Source of the DNA: NaphS2 sp964588535
GTDB lineage: Bacteria; Desulfobacterota; DSM-4660; Desulfatiglandales; Desulfatiglandaceae
DNA: 37,002 nt
Assembly (NCBI GenBank): GCA_964588535.1
Contig: CAZPQA010000023.1
Span: 1 to 37,002, forward strand
Direction of reading: 5' to 3'
Numbering within the stretch: position 1 is the first letter of the stretch; every line of letters starts with the position of its first letter. Under the pieces are notes generated by a model, which made no database searches, had not been told where the DNA came from, and saw only the letters and a list, made by a program, of their open reading frames with translations. A program made the translations under genes and the position numbers. Below, piece by piece: positions 25,910-34,802 of this stretch.

Positions 25910-26893
25910 TTAGATTTTCACTGCCTCCCTTACCTGTATCATGGTTTCCCTGGCAATGGAACGGGCGCGGTCATTGCCGTCTTTTATGATTTCCCTGATT
26001 TTGCCCACCTGGCTTTCCAGTTCTTTTCTTTTGGCTTTTACGGGAGCGAGTCCTTCTTTGAGGCCTTCGGCCATCATTTTTTTACATTGGACACACCCGA
26101 TTTCAGCCGATTTGCACCCTTTTTTAATCTCTTTGCAAGTGTTTTCGTTGGTGTAGATTTCATGGAAGGAAAAAACATTACAGATCTCCGGATCTCCCGG
26201 ATCTGTTTTTCGTGCCCGCTGGGGATCCGTAATCATCTGCCCGACCTTATTGTCAATTTCCTTGTCCGTATCCGTAAGGAAAATGGCATTGCCGTAGCTT
26301 TTGCTCATTTTTCGACGGTCCATGCCAAGAATTTTTGACGTGGGTGTCAGCAGGACCTTGGGGACGGGAAATATGTCGCCATATGTATGGTTGAACCGCC
26401 TGGCAATTTCCCGTGTCAACTCCACATGGGGCGCCTGATCTTCTCCCACCGGAACCCCGATGGCTTTGTACATCAATATATCCGCAGCCTGAAGCACCGG
26501 ATAGCCTAAGAAACCATAGGTGAAAACATCCTTATGGCTCAGTTCCTTCAACTGTTCCTTGTAGGTGGGATTTCGCTCCAGCCAGGGCAGCGGGGTCAGC
26601 ATGGAAAAGAGCAGATAGAGCTCCGCATGTTCTTTGATATCAGACTGGATAAAAAATGTGGATTGTTCCGGATCAAGTCCCACGGAAATCCAATCCATGA
26701 TAATGTCATAGGTGCTTTCTTTGATGATTTCCGTATTGGCATAGTCACTGGTCAGCGCATGCCAGTCTGCGATAAAATAGAAACACTGAAACTCTTCCTG
26801 AAGCTTTTTCCAGTTGAGCAGGGCACCGCGCAAATGTCCAAGATGCAGTTTGCCGGTGGGTCTCATGCCGCTTACGATTTTCCCTTTTGCCAT
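25910..26893 (-). CDS. trpS: Tryptophanyl-tRNA synthetase with probable [4Fe-4S] motif
   Basis: A 327-aa class I synthetase that charges tRNA-Trp. It shows PTGKLHLGHLRG (HIGH motif, 17-20), EDQAPHVELTREIA and KMSKS (195-199). In the anticodon-binding region there is C238-x21-C260-x6-C267-x2-C270, with GCKSAEIGCVQCKK. This closely resembles the C-x22-C-x6-C-x2-C motif of Thermotoga TrpRS, which holds a [4Fe-4S] cluster, so a cluster is likely here. C253 is an extra cysteine. The ATG follows AGAAGGGA. It is the first gene of trpS-scpA-scpB-rluB. Confidence 0.93.
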   Translation of the reverse strand: MAKGKIVSGMRPTGKLHLGHLRGALLNWKKLQEEFQCFYFIADWHALTSDYANTEIIKESTYDIIMDWISVGLDPEQSTFFIQSDIKEHAELYLLFSMLTPLPWLERNPTYKEQLKELSHKDVFTYGFLGYPVLQAADILMYKAIGVPVGEDQAPHVELTREIARRFNHTYGDIFPVPKVLLTPTSKILGMDRRKMSKSYGNAIFLTDTDKEIDNKVGQMITDPQRARKTDPGDPEICNVFSFHEIYTNENTCKEIKKGCKSAEIGCVQCKKMMAEGLKEGLAPVKAKRKELESQVGKIREIIKDGNDRARSIARETMIQVREAVKI

Positions 26894-26956
26894 TCCCTTC
26901 TATTCCCCTTTCCATAAAAGTGAGCTAAAATGCCTAAAGTTGATGTTTGTTTTCTA

Positions 26957-26985
26957 TTCGATGTTGGACGTTCGATGTTCGACGT
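26957..26985. repeat. Tandem 14-bp repeat TTCGATGTT(G/C)GACG x2
   Basis: Two head-to-tail 14-bp copies (26957-26970, 26971-26984) differing at one base, followed by a partial third TTC. It lies between the DHH-CBS-PAP fusion gene and trpS. Sequences of this look are common intergenic filler in Desulfobacterota; function is unlikely. Confidence 0.65.
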
Positions 26986-29664
26986 TCATCTTTTTGACCT
27001 CAGATCCCCAAATTCCTGTTTGACAAGCGCTATTTCATCTTTCTTTTTCTGTGTCAGCTGATTCATTCGGGCTTCCAGGAGCCTCTCAAAAATTTCTTTG
27101 AAAATGGGTCCCGATGTGAACCCCATCTTTAACAGATCATCACCGTTGAGGCGAATCTTTTTTCCCTTCAACTGGGTGAAAAAATGGGAGATCAACCGCT
27201 TCATCCGCTCATTTTTCGCTTTTGCCATCAAATACAGCAACATTTCCGTATCATGGGATCTGAGTATTGCAAAGAGCTCATAGTCAGTTCCATCAAACCT
27301 GAAAAGGGTATCCATGAGTTGTTGTTCCGCCATGCCCCGAGAGGAGAGGCATTCGGCCCCTATTTCATGGGTTAATCTCCTGAAAATATCTGTGTCAATT
27401 CCGCTGGTGAGCCCATACCAGTAGACCTTCCATTCTACAATGGGTTCCTCCAGAAAAAGGAGATGATACCAGGCGATGACTTCATTGATTTCTTCCAGCA
27501 GGCTTTTGATGGCATCGTTCAGATCGAGATGGGGAGATGCAAATTTCAGAAGGTTAAATTCTTTCAGCCGCACGAGGGCACTGATGGGATCCTCTTCCTT
27601 GAGGATGAGTTTCAGTTCCCCCAGAATCCTGCGCGATGCCAGGCTGTCGGTCCAATCCATTTTTGCAGCGGTTTTCATGAGGGCAAGGGTCAGTTTTCCA
27701 ATGGTAAAACCGAACCGTTGTTCAAATCGTATGGCCCGGAGCATGCGCGTGGGATCTTCCACAAAGCTTAAGTTATGCAGGACCCGCAGCGCTTTGTCCT
27801 TGATATCCTTCTGAGCGCCAAAATAGTCGATGAGGGTACCGAAAGACCGTTTGCTTAAACTGACAGCCAACGTGTTCACTGTGAAATCCCGGCGATACAG
27901 GTCCAGTTTCAATGAGCTTGTTTCAACGATGGGCGGTGCCCCGGGGGACTTATAATACTCAATCCTCGCGGTGGCCACATCCACCTTGAACCCGTCCGGA
28001 AAAATCAGCACGGCGGTGCCGAATTTCTGGTGGCTTCGTACTCGGGCTGAATGCTTTTTGGCAAATTCACGGGCAAACTTGATACCGTTTCCCTCAATGA
28101 CGACATCCACATCCAGGTTGTCAAATTTCAGAAAGATGTCCCTGACCAACCCGCCCACAAGGTAGATGCCGTATCCGAGTGAATCGGCAACATCCCCGAG
28201 TTCTTTTAAGAGGGTGACTACCCTTTTTGGCAGCCGTTCTTTGAGCATTCCGGAAAGATTCCGTTTTCGGACCAACGAACCACCCTTCTTGCTGTCGAGG
28301 AGGGCATCGGGGACCAGCGGGTTTCCCACCAGGATGTTCAAAAGATCCGTTCGGGTGATAACCCCTTTTACCTGTCTGTTTTCAACCACCGGAAGGATTC
28401 TCAGTCGGCCGCGAATAATCAGATCCTGGATTTGTTTCAGGGGTGCATCCGGATGAACGGTGGCAAATTCAATGTTCATATAGTCGCACAGGTTTCGGTC
28501 TCCGAGTCCGAGGTAAGCCGCTTTTTCAACAATCTGCCGGGTGATGTAACCGGAGAGACCGTCATCATCCATCACCATCAGTACATTGATATTGTAACGG
28601 GTCATGTAATGGGCCGCTTTGTCAACGCTGTCTTCGGGGCCAATTCCGATGACCGGTGATGACATCATGTCCCGGGCATTTCTGTGTTGCCCGATACGGC
28701 TGTACAAAAGGGCATCCAGTGATCGCTCCACCTGGATCAATGTCTGGTCTTTAATGGTTGCCGAGGCTGCCTCCGGATGTCCGCCTCCGCCGAATGTGCT
28801 GGCAATCTCCCCGGCATCCACCGTGTCGACACGGCTTCGGGCCACCAGGAAAATGCGGTTTTCCATCTGTGCCAGCGCGAAGACCACCTTCAGGCTCTCC
28901 ATTTCCATGAAGCGGTGTACCAGAACAGCGAAGTCCGGTACAAATTCATCCGTAATGACCTTGGCGACGACAATTTCCGTCCCGTTAATCATCCGGGTGG
29001 TAGCCGATTGAATCAGGTCATTGAGCAGCCAGAGATTCTCGGTGGTCAGTTCACGGGTCAGCATGTCCGAGATAACATTGTGGTCGGCGCCCTGGGCGGC
29101 AAGCCAGGCCGCTGCGTCATAGTCCTCACTGGTGGTGGAAGAGAACGTAAAGCTTCCCGTATCTTCATGAATCCCCAGACACATGATGGTGGCTTCTTCC
29201 GGGGAAACAGGGATCTGCTTTTTTCGAATAATGTTAATCATCAATGCCGTATTCGAGCCGATTTTACGAATGACTTCCAGCTGGCCGCGTACGTCGTCCG
29301 AGGCAGCGGGGTGATGGTCGTATATGTGGATTTCCACACCTTCGCGATCCGCCAGTCGGGCAAAGTCTCCGATACGGCTCTTTTGCCGGGTGTCTACCAG
29401 AATCAGCCGTTTGATGGCATCGATGTCGATTTTTTTGACTTTGGTGATATTCAGGAGGTAGAAGGTGGAATTCAGAAAAAAATTTCTGAGATTTTTTTCC
29501 TGAGAGCCGGGAAAAGCTAAAGATGCTTCAGGGTAAAGTTTGCTGGCGGCCAACATGGAGGCGAGGGCGTCAAAATCGGCGTTGACATGGGTCGTAATGA
29601 CCGCTTCATGGACTTCTTGAATTTTTTTCTTTCTCTTTTGTCGGATTTTTGTGGTCTCAGACAC
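26986..29664 (-). CDS. DHH exonuclease / CBS / poly(A)-polymerase-type tRNA nucleotidyltransferase fusion
   Basis: An 892-aa fusion. Residues about 15-310 are a DHH/DHHA1 phosphoesterase (NADFDALASMLAA, LVDTR, YDHHP, then GGGGHPEAA), of the NrnA/RecJ type. Two CBS domains follow (about 325-445: MMSSPVIGIGPEDSV and LKQIQDLIIRGRLRILPVV). The C-terminal half (about 470-890) is a class II poly(A)-polymerase/CCA-adding head (VGGLVRDIFL, NLDVDVVIEG, RRDFTVNTLAVSL, EDPTRMLRAIRFEQRF). Such fusions in Geobacter-like bacteria are annotated as A-adding or tRNA nucleotidyltransferases, but the exact activity needs testing. The start is GTG 29664 with AGGA 8 nt upstream. The CBS pair suggests control by adenine nucleotides. 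Confidence 0.88.
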   Translation of the reverse strand: MSETTKIRQKRKKKIQEVHEAVITTHVNADFDALASMLAASKLYPEASLAFPGSQEKNLRNFFLNSTFYLLNITKVKKIDIDAIKRLILVDTRQKSRIGDFARLADREGVEIHIYDHHPAASDDVRGQLEVIRKIGSNTALMINIIRKKQIPVSPEEATIMCLGIHEDTGSFTFSSTTSEDYDAAAWLAAQGADHNVISDMLTRELTTENLWLLNDLIQSATTRMINGTEIVVAKVITDEFVPDFAVLVHRFMEMESLKVVFALAQMENRIFLVARSRVDTVDAGEIASTFGGGGHPEAASATIKDQTLIQVERSLDALLYSRIGQHRNARDMMSSPVIGIGPEDSVDKAAHYMTRYNINVLMVMDDDGLSGYITRQIVEKAAYLGLGDRNLCDYMNIEFATVHPDAPLKQIQDLIIRGRLRILPVVENRQVKGVITRTDLLNILVGNPLVPDALLDSKKGGSLVRKRNLSGMLKERLPKRVVTLLKELGDVADSLGYGIYLVGGLVRDIFLKFDNLDVDVVIEGNGIKFAREFAKKHSARVRSHQKFGTAVLIFPDGFKVDVATARIEYYKSPGAPPIVETSSLKLDLYRRDFTVNTLAVSLSKRSFGTLIDYFGAQKDIKDKALRVLHNLSFVEDPTRMLRAIRFEQRFGFTIGKLTLALMKTAAKMDWTDSLASRRILGELKLILKEEDPISALVRLKEFNLLKFASPHLDLNDAIKSLLEEINEVIAWYHLLFLEEPIVEWKVYWYGLTSGIDTDIFRRLTHEIGAECLSSRGMAEQQLMDTLFRFDGTDYELFAILRSHDTEMLLYLMAKAKNERMKRLISHFFTQLKGKKIRLNGDDLLKMGFTSGPIFKEIFERLLEARMNQLTQKKKDEIALVKQEFGDLRSKR

Positions 29665-29756
29665 GGGGCCATCCTATGACAAGGGGCAGGGGTTTACCCT
29701 TCAGACTTCCGCACGCCTGTTCCTGTTAAATGATCAGCCTGGTAATCGGGGGGACG

Positions 29757-30122
29757 CTACAGCCCCTTCAACTTTTCTTCGCTTTCCTGGCTTTTTTTGC
29801 AGTTGATACACAGGGTGGTGACCGGGCGTGCGTTCAGTCGTTGCTCTGAAATGTCCTCGCCGCATTCTTCGCAGATGCCGAAAGTTCCCTTCTCAATTCT
29901 GCTCAGGGCCTCTTTTATTTTTACAATCAATTTTCTTTCCCTGTCCCTGATCCTCAGCGTGAAATTTCTCTCTGATTCCAGTGTGGCCCTGTCTGTGGGA
30001 TCGGCATAGTTATCCCTATGGTCTGTCATACCGCTGACGGTCTTCGTGGCTTCGTCAAGGAGCCCATCTAACCTTTTTCCAAGAAAATCTTTGAAATATT
30101 CCAGATCTTTTTTGCTTAACAT
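29757..30122 (-). CDS. DksA/TraR-type C4 zinc-finger protein
   Basis: A 121-aa protein. An N-terminal coiled-coil (about 1-75, LSKKDLEYFKDFLGKRL... LESERNF) is followed by a C-terminal zinc finger CEECGEDISEQRL...CINC, with the conserved RPVTTLCINCKK end. The coiled coil inserts into the RNA-polymerase secondary channel in the DksA family and modulates ppGpp-dependent transcription. The coiled-coil tip DPTDRATLE resembles DxxDxA. ATG 30122 follows GGAGAGAAT; a 4-codon-longer start exists at 30134. It stands alone between the fusion gene and dnaJ. Confidence 0.88.
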   Translation of the reverse strand: MLSKKDLEYFKDFLGKRLDGLLDEATKTVSGMTDHRDNYADPTDRATLESERNFTLRIRDRERKLIVKIKEALSRIEKGTFGICEECGEDISEQRLNARPVTTLCINCKKSQESEEKLKGL

Positions 30123-30211
30123 TATTCTCTCCATCCAAAAGATAAGAAATTAGCGATCTTTCCCTATCACCATTTCGCAGTAATGTAAACTCCGAAAGAT
30201 ATTGACAATAC

Positions 30212-31327
30212 TCAATGCCCTTTCTTTTTCCAGAAACCCTTGCCTTTGCCCTTTTTCTTGGACAATGTCAGACCTTCTGTCTGGGCGAATTCCTGGAGCA
30301 ATTCCGCTTGTCGTTGATTCAGCTTTTCGGGGATCTTCACCACAATCTTAATGTAAAGGTCGCCTCTTTTCCGGAATCCCCGCAGGCTGGCCATTCCTTT
30401 GCCGGATACTTTTATGATTTCACCGGGTTGTGTGCCTTTGGGAATGGTGAATTCGTGAGTATCCTCCTCACCCAAAAGGGGAATGGCCATGGTGTCTCCC
30501 AAAGTTGCCTGAACAAATGATATGGGGATCTGGCAAATCAAGTCGTCATCTTCACGGGCAAAGAAGTCGTGCTCTTTTACGTGGATGACCACAAAAAGAT
30601 CACCCGGCGGACCGCCGTTTTCTCCGGATTCACCCTCTCCCCGCAATCTGAGTTGAGACCCCGTGTCCACGCCGGCAGGAATTTTAACCTGAATTTCCTT
30701 TTCAACCCTGGTTTTGCCGCCACCCCCACACTCCGGGCACGGCTGGGAAATGATTTCACCTTGACCACGGCAGGCCGGACAGGTACTGCTGACCTGAAAA
30801 AAGCCCTGGGATCGTATGACTTGACCCCTCCCTTGACAAGTACCGCAGGTTTCGGGCTGGGTCCCTGGCTTTGCCCCTGAACCATGGCATGTGGGACATC
30901 CCTCCAGCCGGGGAAAAGAGATCTCCGCCTCTTTTCCATGAAACGCCTCTTCCAGGGATAATTCCAAATCATATCGAAGACTTTTCCCTTGTCTGGCACG
31001 GGCTCTGCCGCCGCCTCCGCCAAAACCGAAGATGCCTTCAAATATATCCCCGAAGTTTGAAAAAATGTCCTCAAAACCGCTGAAACCGCGAAAGCCTGAA
31101 CCGGCCAGGCCTTCATGCCCGAATCTGTCGTAGAGCTGCCTTTTTTCTGCGTCCGTCAATACGTCATAAGCCTCAGCGGCTTCTTTGAACCTTTCTTCGG
31201 CGTCTTTGTCTCCGGGATTTCGGTCTGGATGATACTTGAGGGCCATTTTACGATAGGCCGCCTTGAACTCCACTTCCCCGGATTCTCTGGAGACTCCCAG
31301 GACTTCATAATAATCACGTTTGTTCAT
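30212..31327 (-). CDS. dnaJ: Chaperone DnaJ (type I)
   Basis: A 371-aa type I J-protein, co-chaperone of DnaK. J-domain (1-70) with HPD at 33-35, a Gly/Phe-rich linker (GFRGFSGFEDIFSNFGDIFEGIFGFGGGG shown only by its G/F content), four CxxCxGxG zinc repeats (CPTCHGSG, CGTCQGRG, CPACRGQG, CPECGGGG), then C-terminal substrate domains and a Lys/Gly-rich tail (KKKGKGKGFWKKKGH). All catalytic features are intact. Its ATG overlaps the rpoZ stop (TCATGA), so it is coupled to rpoZ. dnaK and grpE are not adjacent. Confidence 0.95.
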   Translation of the reverse strand: MNKRDYYEVLGVSRESGEVEFKAAYRKMALKYHPDRNPGDKDAEERFKEAAEAYDVLTDAEKRQLYDRFGHEGLAGSGFRGFSGFEDIFSNFGDIFEGIFGFGGGGGRARARQGKSLRYDLELSLEEAFHGKEAEISFPRLEGCPTCHGSGAKPGTQPETCGTCQGRGQVIRSQGFFQVSSTCPACRGQGEIISQPCPECGGGGKTRVEKEIQVKIPAGVDTGSQLRLRGEGESGENGGPPGDLFVVIHVKEHDFFAREDDDLICQIPISFVQATLGDTMAIPLLGEEDTHEFTIPKGTQPGEIIKVSGKGMASLRGFRKRGDLYIKIVVKIPEKLNQRQAELLQEFAQTEGLTLSKKKGKGKGFWKKKGH

Positions 31328-31641
31328 GATTCGTTTTCAACGGGTGCGGCTTCAGCATCTTCCACATCCGTTTTTAAATCTTCAGGTTTGGGTTCTTCCG
31401 ACAAGGTTTCAAGCAGAAGATCTGTCGGATCCTCTGCCAGGGTCTCTTTCGCACCCGCTTCCCGCTGAAAGACCTTTCCCGCAGCGATTTCCCTGAGGGC
31501 AACAACGGTGTCTCTGTTTTTGCAGACAGCCAATGGTTCGGCGCCTTTTCTCAGTTGACGCACGCGGTTGGCTGCCAGATGGATCAACCCGAAGCGGTTA
31601 TCCACCCTCTCCAGGCAATCTTCCACTGTGATTCGTGCCAT
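31324..31641 (-). CDS. rpoZ: RNA polymerase omega subunit
   Basis: A 105-aa protein with the omega signature: ARITVEDCLERVDNRFGLIHLAANRVRQL, then KNRDTVVALREIAAGKV. Residues 1-65 form the conserved fold that helps assemble RNA polymerase. The last 40 residues are an acidic tail (EDPTD, SEEPKPEDLKTDVEDAEAAPVENES), longer than in most short omegas but seen in several deltaproteobacteria. The stop overlaps the dnaJ start, and a good promoter precedes it (31719-31747). Confidence 0.92.
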   Translation of the reverse strand: MARITVEDCLERVDNRFGLIHLAANRVRQLRKGAEPLAVCKNRDTVVALREIAAGKVFQREAGAKETLAEDPTDLLLETLSEEPKPEDLKTDVEDAEAAPVENES

Positions 31642-31718
31642 TCTGTTCTCCTAAATTTGGTTGACCAAAAATCATCCTGTGGGGCAGGACAAAATATCAT
31701 TATAAAAATAAACTTTGC

Positions 31719-31747
31719 AGTATATAACCTATTGTGTTAAATGTAAA
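31719..31747 (-). promoter_or_regulatory. Predicted sigma70 promoter of rpoZ-dnaJ
   Basis: Minus strand: TTTACA (31747-31742), a 17-bp spacer, then TATACT (31724-31719). Both hexamers differ from consensus at one base. It gives a leader of about 70 nt before rpoZ. The 31642-31904 gap also holds the yifB upstream region. Confidence 0.6.
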
Positions 31748-31904
31748 GAATAAAAGTTTTATCTGAGTCTCATGATCTCAAAATCCCGTGCGATAACTGC
31801 CAATTTCCTGTCGTTTTTAAATTTTCAGGCCAAACCGCTTATGCGCTGTCATATGGCTGTTGAATATCCGGTCGCCATTGTTCTGATAAGGAGACTGCTT
31901 ATAT

Positions 31905-32564
31905 ATGCTGGCCAAAGTCCTCAGTAGCGCCGTTATCGGCATTGATGCCTATGTGGTGGAGGTTGAGGTGGACATTGCCCGGGGGCTTCCCTCTTTTTCC
32001 ACCGTGGGTTTGCCGGAAGGGGCCGTCAGGGAAAGTAAAGAACGGGTTAAGGCCGCGGTAAAAAATTCAGGTTACCATTTTCCCTCTGATCGGATTACGG
32101 TGAATCTGGCTCCGGCAGACATCAAAAAAGAGGGTTCTGCCTTTGATCTCCCCATGGCCCTGGGTATTCTCGCTGCAACGGGATTGATCCAAAATGCTGA
32201 TTATGCGGGCCACATTTTCTTGGGCGAACTGGCCCTTGACGGTATGATCCGACCGGTCAGGGGCGCACTTTCCATGGCCATTGCCGCCAGGGAGCTGGGC
32301 CTGAAGGGTATTTTCCTTCCGGCGGAAAACGCGATCGAGGCAGCGGTTGTGGACGGCATCCCCATTTTCCCTGTAAAAACCCTGTCCCAGGTTATCAGTG
32401 CCTTAAAAGGTGCCGTTAAGGTAAGTCCGCTCCAGGCTGAAATCAACCACTTCTTTGAACCGGCTGTTTTTCAGGTGGATTTTGTGGATGTGAGGGGGCA
32501 GGAACACGCCAAGCGGGCCCTGGAAATTGCGGCTGCAGGAAGCCATAATGTTATCATGTTATAG
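31905..32564 (+). pseudogene. yifB: YifB/ComM Mg-chelatase-like protein, interrupted (N-terminal part)
   Basis: Encodes the first 219 residues of YifB (ComM), a Mg-chelatase-like AAA+ protein that acts as a branch-migration helicase in natural transformation. The ChlI/S16-like N-terminal domain is intact (LSSAVIGIDAYVVEVEVDIA, GLPSFSTVGLPEGAVRESKER, VNLAPADIKKEGSAFDLPMALG). The AAA+ domain begins (DVRGQEHAKRALEIAAAGSHNVIM), but the next residues, which should be the Walker A (xGPPGSGKT), are replaced by a stop, TAG at 32562-32564. ATG 31905 has AAGGAG 10 nt upstream. A mobile element starts at the break. The remainder of the gene is not in the window. Confidence 0.88.
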
Positions 32565-32575
32565 ACAATTTAACA
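32557..32575. other. Probable attachment junction of the element in yifB
   Basis: TGTTA (32557-32561) and TAACA (32571-32575) form an imperfect 5-bp inverted repeat around the point where yifB homology ends (about 32558-32561) and 3 bp before the end of the recombinase gene. Large serine integrases cross over at a central dinucleotide inside such imperfect palindromes. The exact crossover cannot be fixed without the other end. Confidence 0.45.
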
Positions 32576-32577
32576 CC

Positions 32578-34323
32578 TTATAATTCAAAGAAAACAGGGT
32601 ATCCGGTTGATTCCCACTCCTTCACTAGAGGTAATTCAGCGTTAGGTTGAAGTATTCGAACGGTCCCAGTTTTGAAATGAATCTTGATAGTTTGAAAATC
32701 CGTATTCCCGATGCGGTTTAACCAGGTGGGTATATTTTTTTCAATTTCTTCAAAGGTCCACCCGTGGTCCAAGTACAAATCTTCAATCAGCTCGTGAATT
32801 CTGTCCTCAGTCAAAAGAGGGAATCCAACCGGTGCAACGTCTATTCGAGAAATGAGATTCCGCAAACGGTCCCGAAGTTTTTTCCGAACTCCAACCAATT
32901 CCTCACCCTTCATGGTGTTCATTTTCCCAATTAATTCCTTCGTGTTAGCAAGATTTCTTTCAACGTTCTTATTTTTAGATTGAAGTTTTCCAATCGTGCG
33001 GTCCAAATTGGTCAGATCCGCTTCCAGGGTTTTTGCCTTTTCGTCAAGGTTGTTTATGCGGTTTTCTATCTGAACCGCAACACTGTCCAAATTGGTCTTT
33101 TGAAGCCGGTCAAGCAAATTTTCAATGTCCGTCTTTGCGTTTTCAAGCTCCTTCGATTTTGCGTTTCTTGTGCTCTTGAGTGTGTTCAATTCCGCTTGTG
33201 CGAGATCATCTTTACCTAAAAGGTCAGAAACTTCTAGCCCTTCACAGTATTCTAATATGAGGTTTTCAATTGGTAAATATCGAATCGGGTGTTTTTTACA
33301 ACCTCGTCCTCTTTTAGCGTTGTCGCAAACGATGTATTTGTTTCCCCGGGGTGGTTTCCCTTTATTTTCATATCTGATCGGTGATCCGCAATAAGCACAT
33401 TTTCCGAGTCCCCCGAAAAGGTAAGCAATTGATCCCGTTCTTCCACCAAATGCTTTATTTTTCTTGATTTGATCCTGAATTTGAAAAAATAATTCATTTT
33501 CAATGATTTGGGGGTAGTAATCTTCTATTATTTCCCCTGTGGGTATTCTCTTCCCATCTCTCTTTTTGTGCAGTTCATATCTTCCTATAACTGCATCATT
33601 TCGCAATATCTTATTAATGTAGCTTTTTCGCCAACCGTTTTTTTTGGGTTTCCATATTCCGGGTGTTTCATTTAACGTTTTTTCAATCGTACCCACTCCA
33701 ACCGAATTCTTTTTCATGTTGAAAATTTGTCTAACTATGTCCACCCGTTCTGGTATAGGTTTGAATGTGGTTTTGTCTTTTGAAAGTTTGAGCCATGCCG
33801 GTGCTCGTGCTGTCAGTTTTTTTTTGTTGATGTTATTGCGTTTTTCCTCCCATACTGCTTTGAGTCTTTTGCTTTTTCTGTCCGATTCACCCCACGCCGC
33901 GCTCATTTCATAAAGTGACATCAAGAGCAGTCCGAAATTCTCGTTAATATTTTTTTCCGTGTAGGCTTGTCCCGTGTTCAATGTCACAACGGTTATCCCA
34001 GCTTTAATGATTTCAGAAAAAAGATTGAAGGCATCCAAAACTTTTTCCCTTGAAAGCCGGTCAAACGCTTCAATAATAAGGGTTGATCCTTTGGGTATTT
34101 GCCCTTTCTCAATAAGGTTCAGAAAAATACCAAGTGCGCCCCTTGTCCGGTGTTGTCCGGTGAAAGCAGAAAAACCGTGGTCCTGAAGGTTCAATTCCGT
34201 GTCCAGGTCAAGACCGTTATCTTCCGCATATTTTTTTGAAGCGTGAAGCTGTCTTCGCAATGAATCACCTTTGAGCTGCTCAGGTGTAGAAAACCGAATG
34301 TAAGAATATGCTTTGGCTGTCAT
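32578..34323 (-). CDS. Large serine recombinase (site-specific integrase)
   Basis: A 581-aa serine integrase. The N-terminal resolvase domain has YSYIRFSTPEQ with Arg10 and catalytic Ser12, then EAFDRLSRE. The Recombinase domain (about 180-290) follows, then a zinc ribbon with C309, C312, C333 and C342 (CAYCGSPIRYENKG...CDN...GCKKHP), a long coiled coil (about 365-475) and a C-terminal tail. All expected domains are intact. The frame is open to 34563, but ATG 34323 after GAGGGA gives the family start MTAKAYSYIR. The stop codon lies 14 bp from the premature yifB stop, the usual position of an integrase next to its att site. Confidence 0.93.
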   Translation of the reverse strand: MTAKAYSYIRFSTPEQLKGDSLRRQLHASKKYAEDNGLDLDTELNLQDHGFSAFTGQHRTRGALGIFLNLIEKGQIPKGSTLIIEAFDRLSREKVLDAFNLFSEIIKAGITVVTLNTGQAYTEKNINENFGLLLMSLYEMSAAWGESDRKSKRLKAVWEEKRNNINKKKLTARAPAWLKLSKDKTTFKPIPERVDIVRQIFNMKKNSVGVGTIEKTLNETPGIWKPKKNGWRKSYINKILRNDAVIGRYELHKKRDGKRIPTGEIIEDYYPQIIENELFFQIQDQIKKNKAFGGRTGSIAYLFGGLGKCAYCGSPIRYENKGKPPRGNKYIVCDNAKRGRGCKKHPIRYLPIENLILEYCEGLEVSDLLGKDDLAQAELNTLKSTRNAKSKELENAKTDIENLLDRLQKTNLDSVAVQIENRINNLDEKAKTLEADLTNLDRTIGKLQSKNKNVERNLANTKELIGKMNTMKGEELVGVRKKLRDRLRNLISRIDVAPVGFPLLTEDRIHELIEDLYLDHGWTFEEIEKNIPTWLNRIGNTDFQTIKIHFKTGTVRILQPNAELPLVKEWESTGYPVFFEL

Positions 34324-34802
34324 GATTGTCCCTCTGTATTCATGATTATGAAAATCGATACAAGCTAAGTTGCCTAAATGCAAGTTGTTTCTGAGTATTT
34401 CAGGTTTTTTTGTTGAATCCGCTGTTTCGCTTGGCCAAAGGGTGTACCCTTTTTTTGGTGCCGATTTTTTAGGGGGTAACATTTTCGATCCATGCATAGG
34501 TTTCTTGACATGACCTGTAGTCCGCCTGAGATCCGCTGAGCCCTTCGAGAATGGCGATGCCAAACCAAACCGGTAGAACTCACCATGTTTTGAGCAAACC
34601 AGTTTTCTGCCTAATTTCAGAAGAACAGGTTTCCTTATTCGAATGCGTGTATGGCAAACTATAATTTAAAGTTTTCTTGAAAGTGGCTCTATCCTCCTGA
34701 AGATCAGAATTTTTAACGCAATGCATGCTCCTAGCCTTATTATGACTTGAGCGTATCCCCTGCAAAAAGTTTACAAAAGACGACTTATGCAAACAATTTC
34801 CC
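34324..34802. other. Gene-poor stretch between the two recombinases
   Basis: No convincing gene. On the minus strand an open frame (34580-34825, 81 aa) ends in TGA, and the same frame continues past it as GIAILEGLSGSQADYRSCQE, then TYAWIENVTP, to a TAA near 34479. This hints at a broken small gene, but no family is recognised and no start is evident. The right end holds the promoter of the tyrosine recombinase. Confidence 0.35.
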
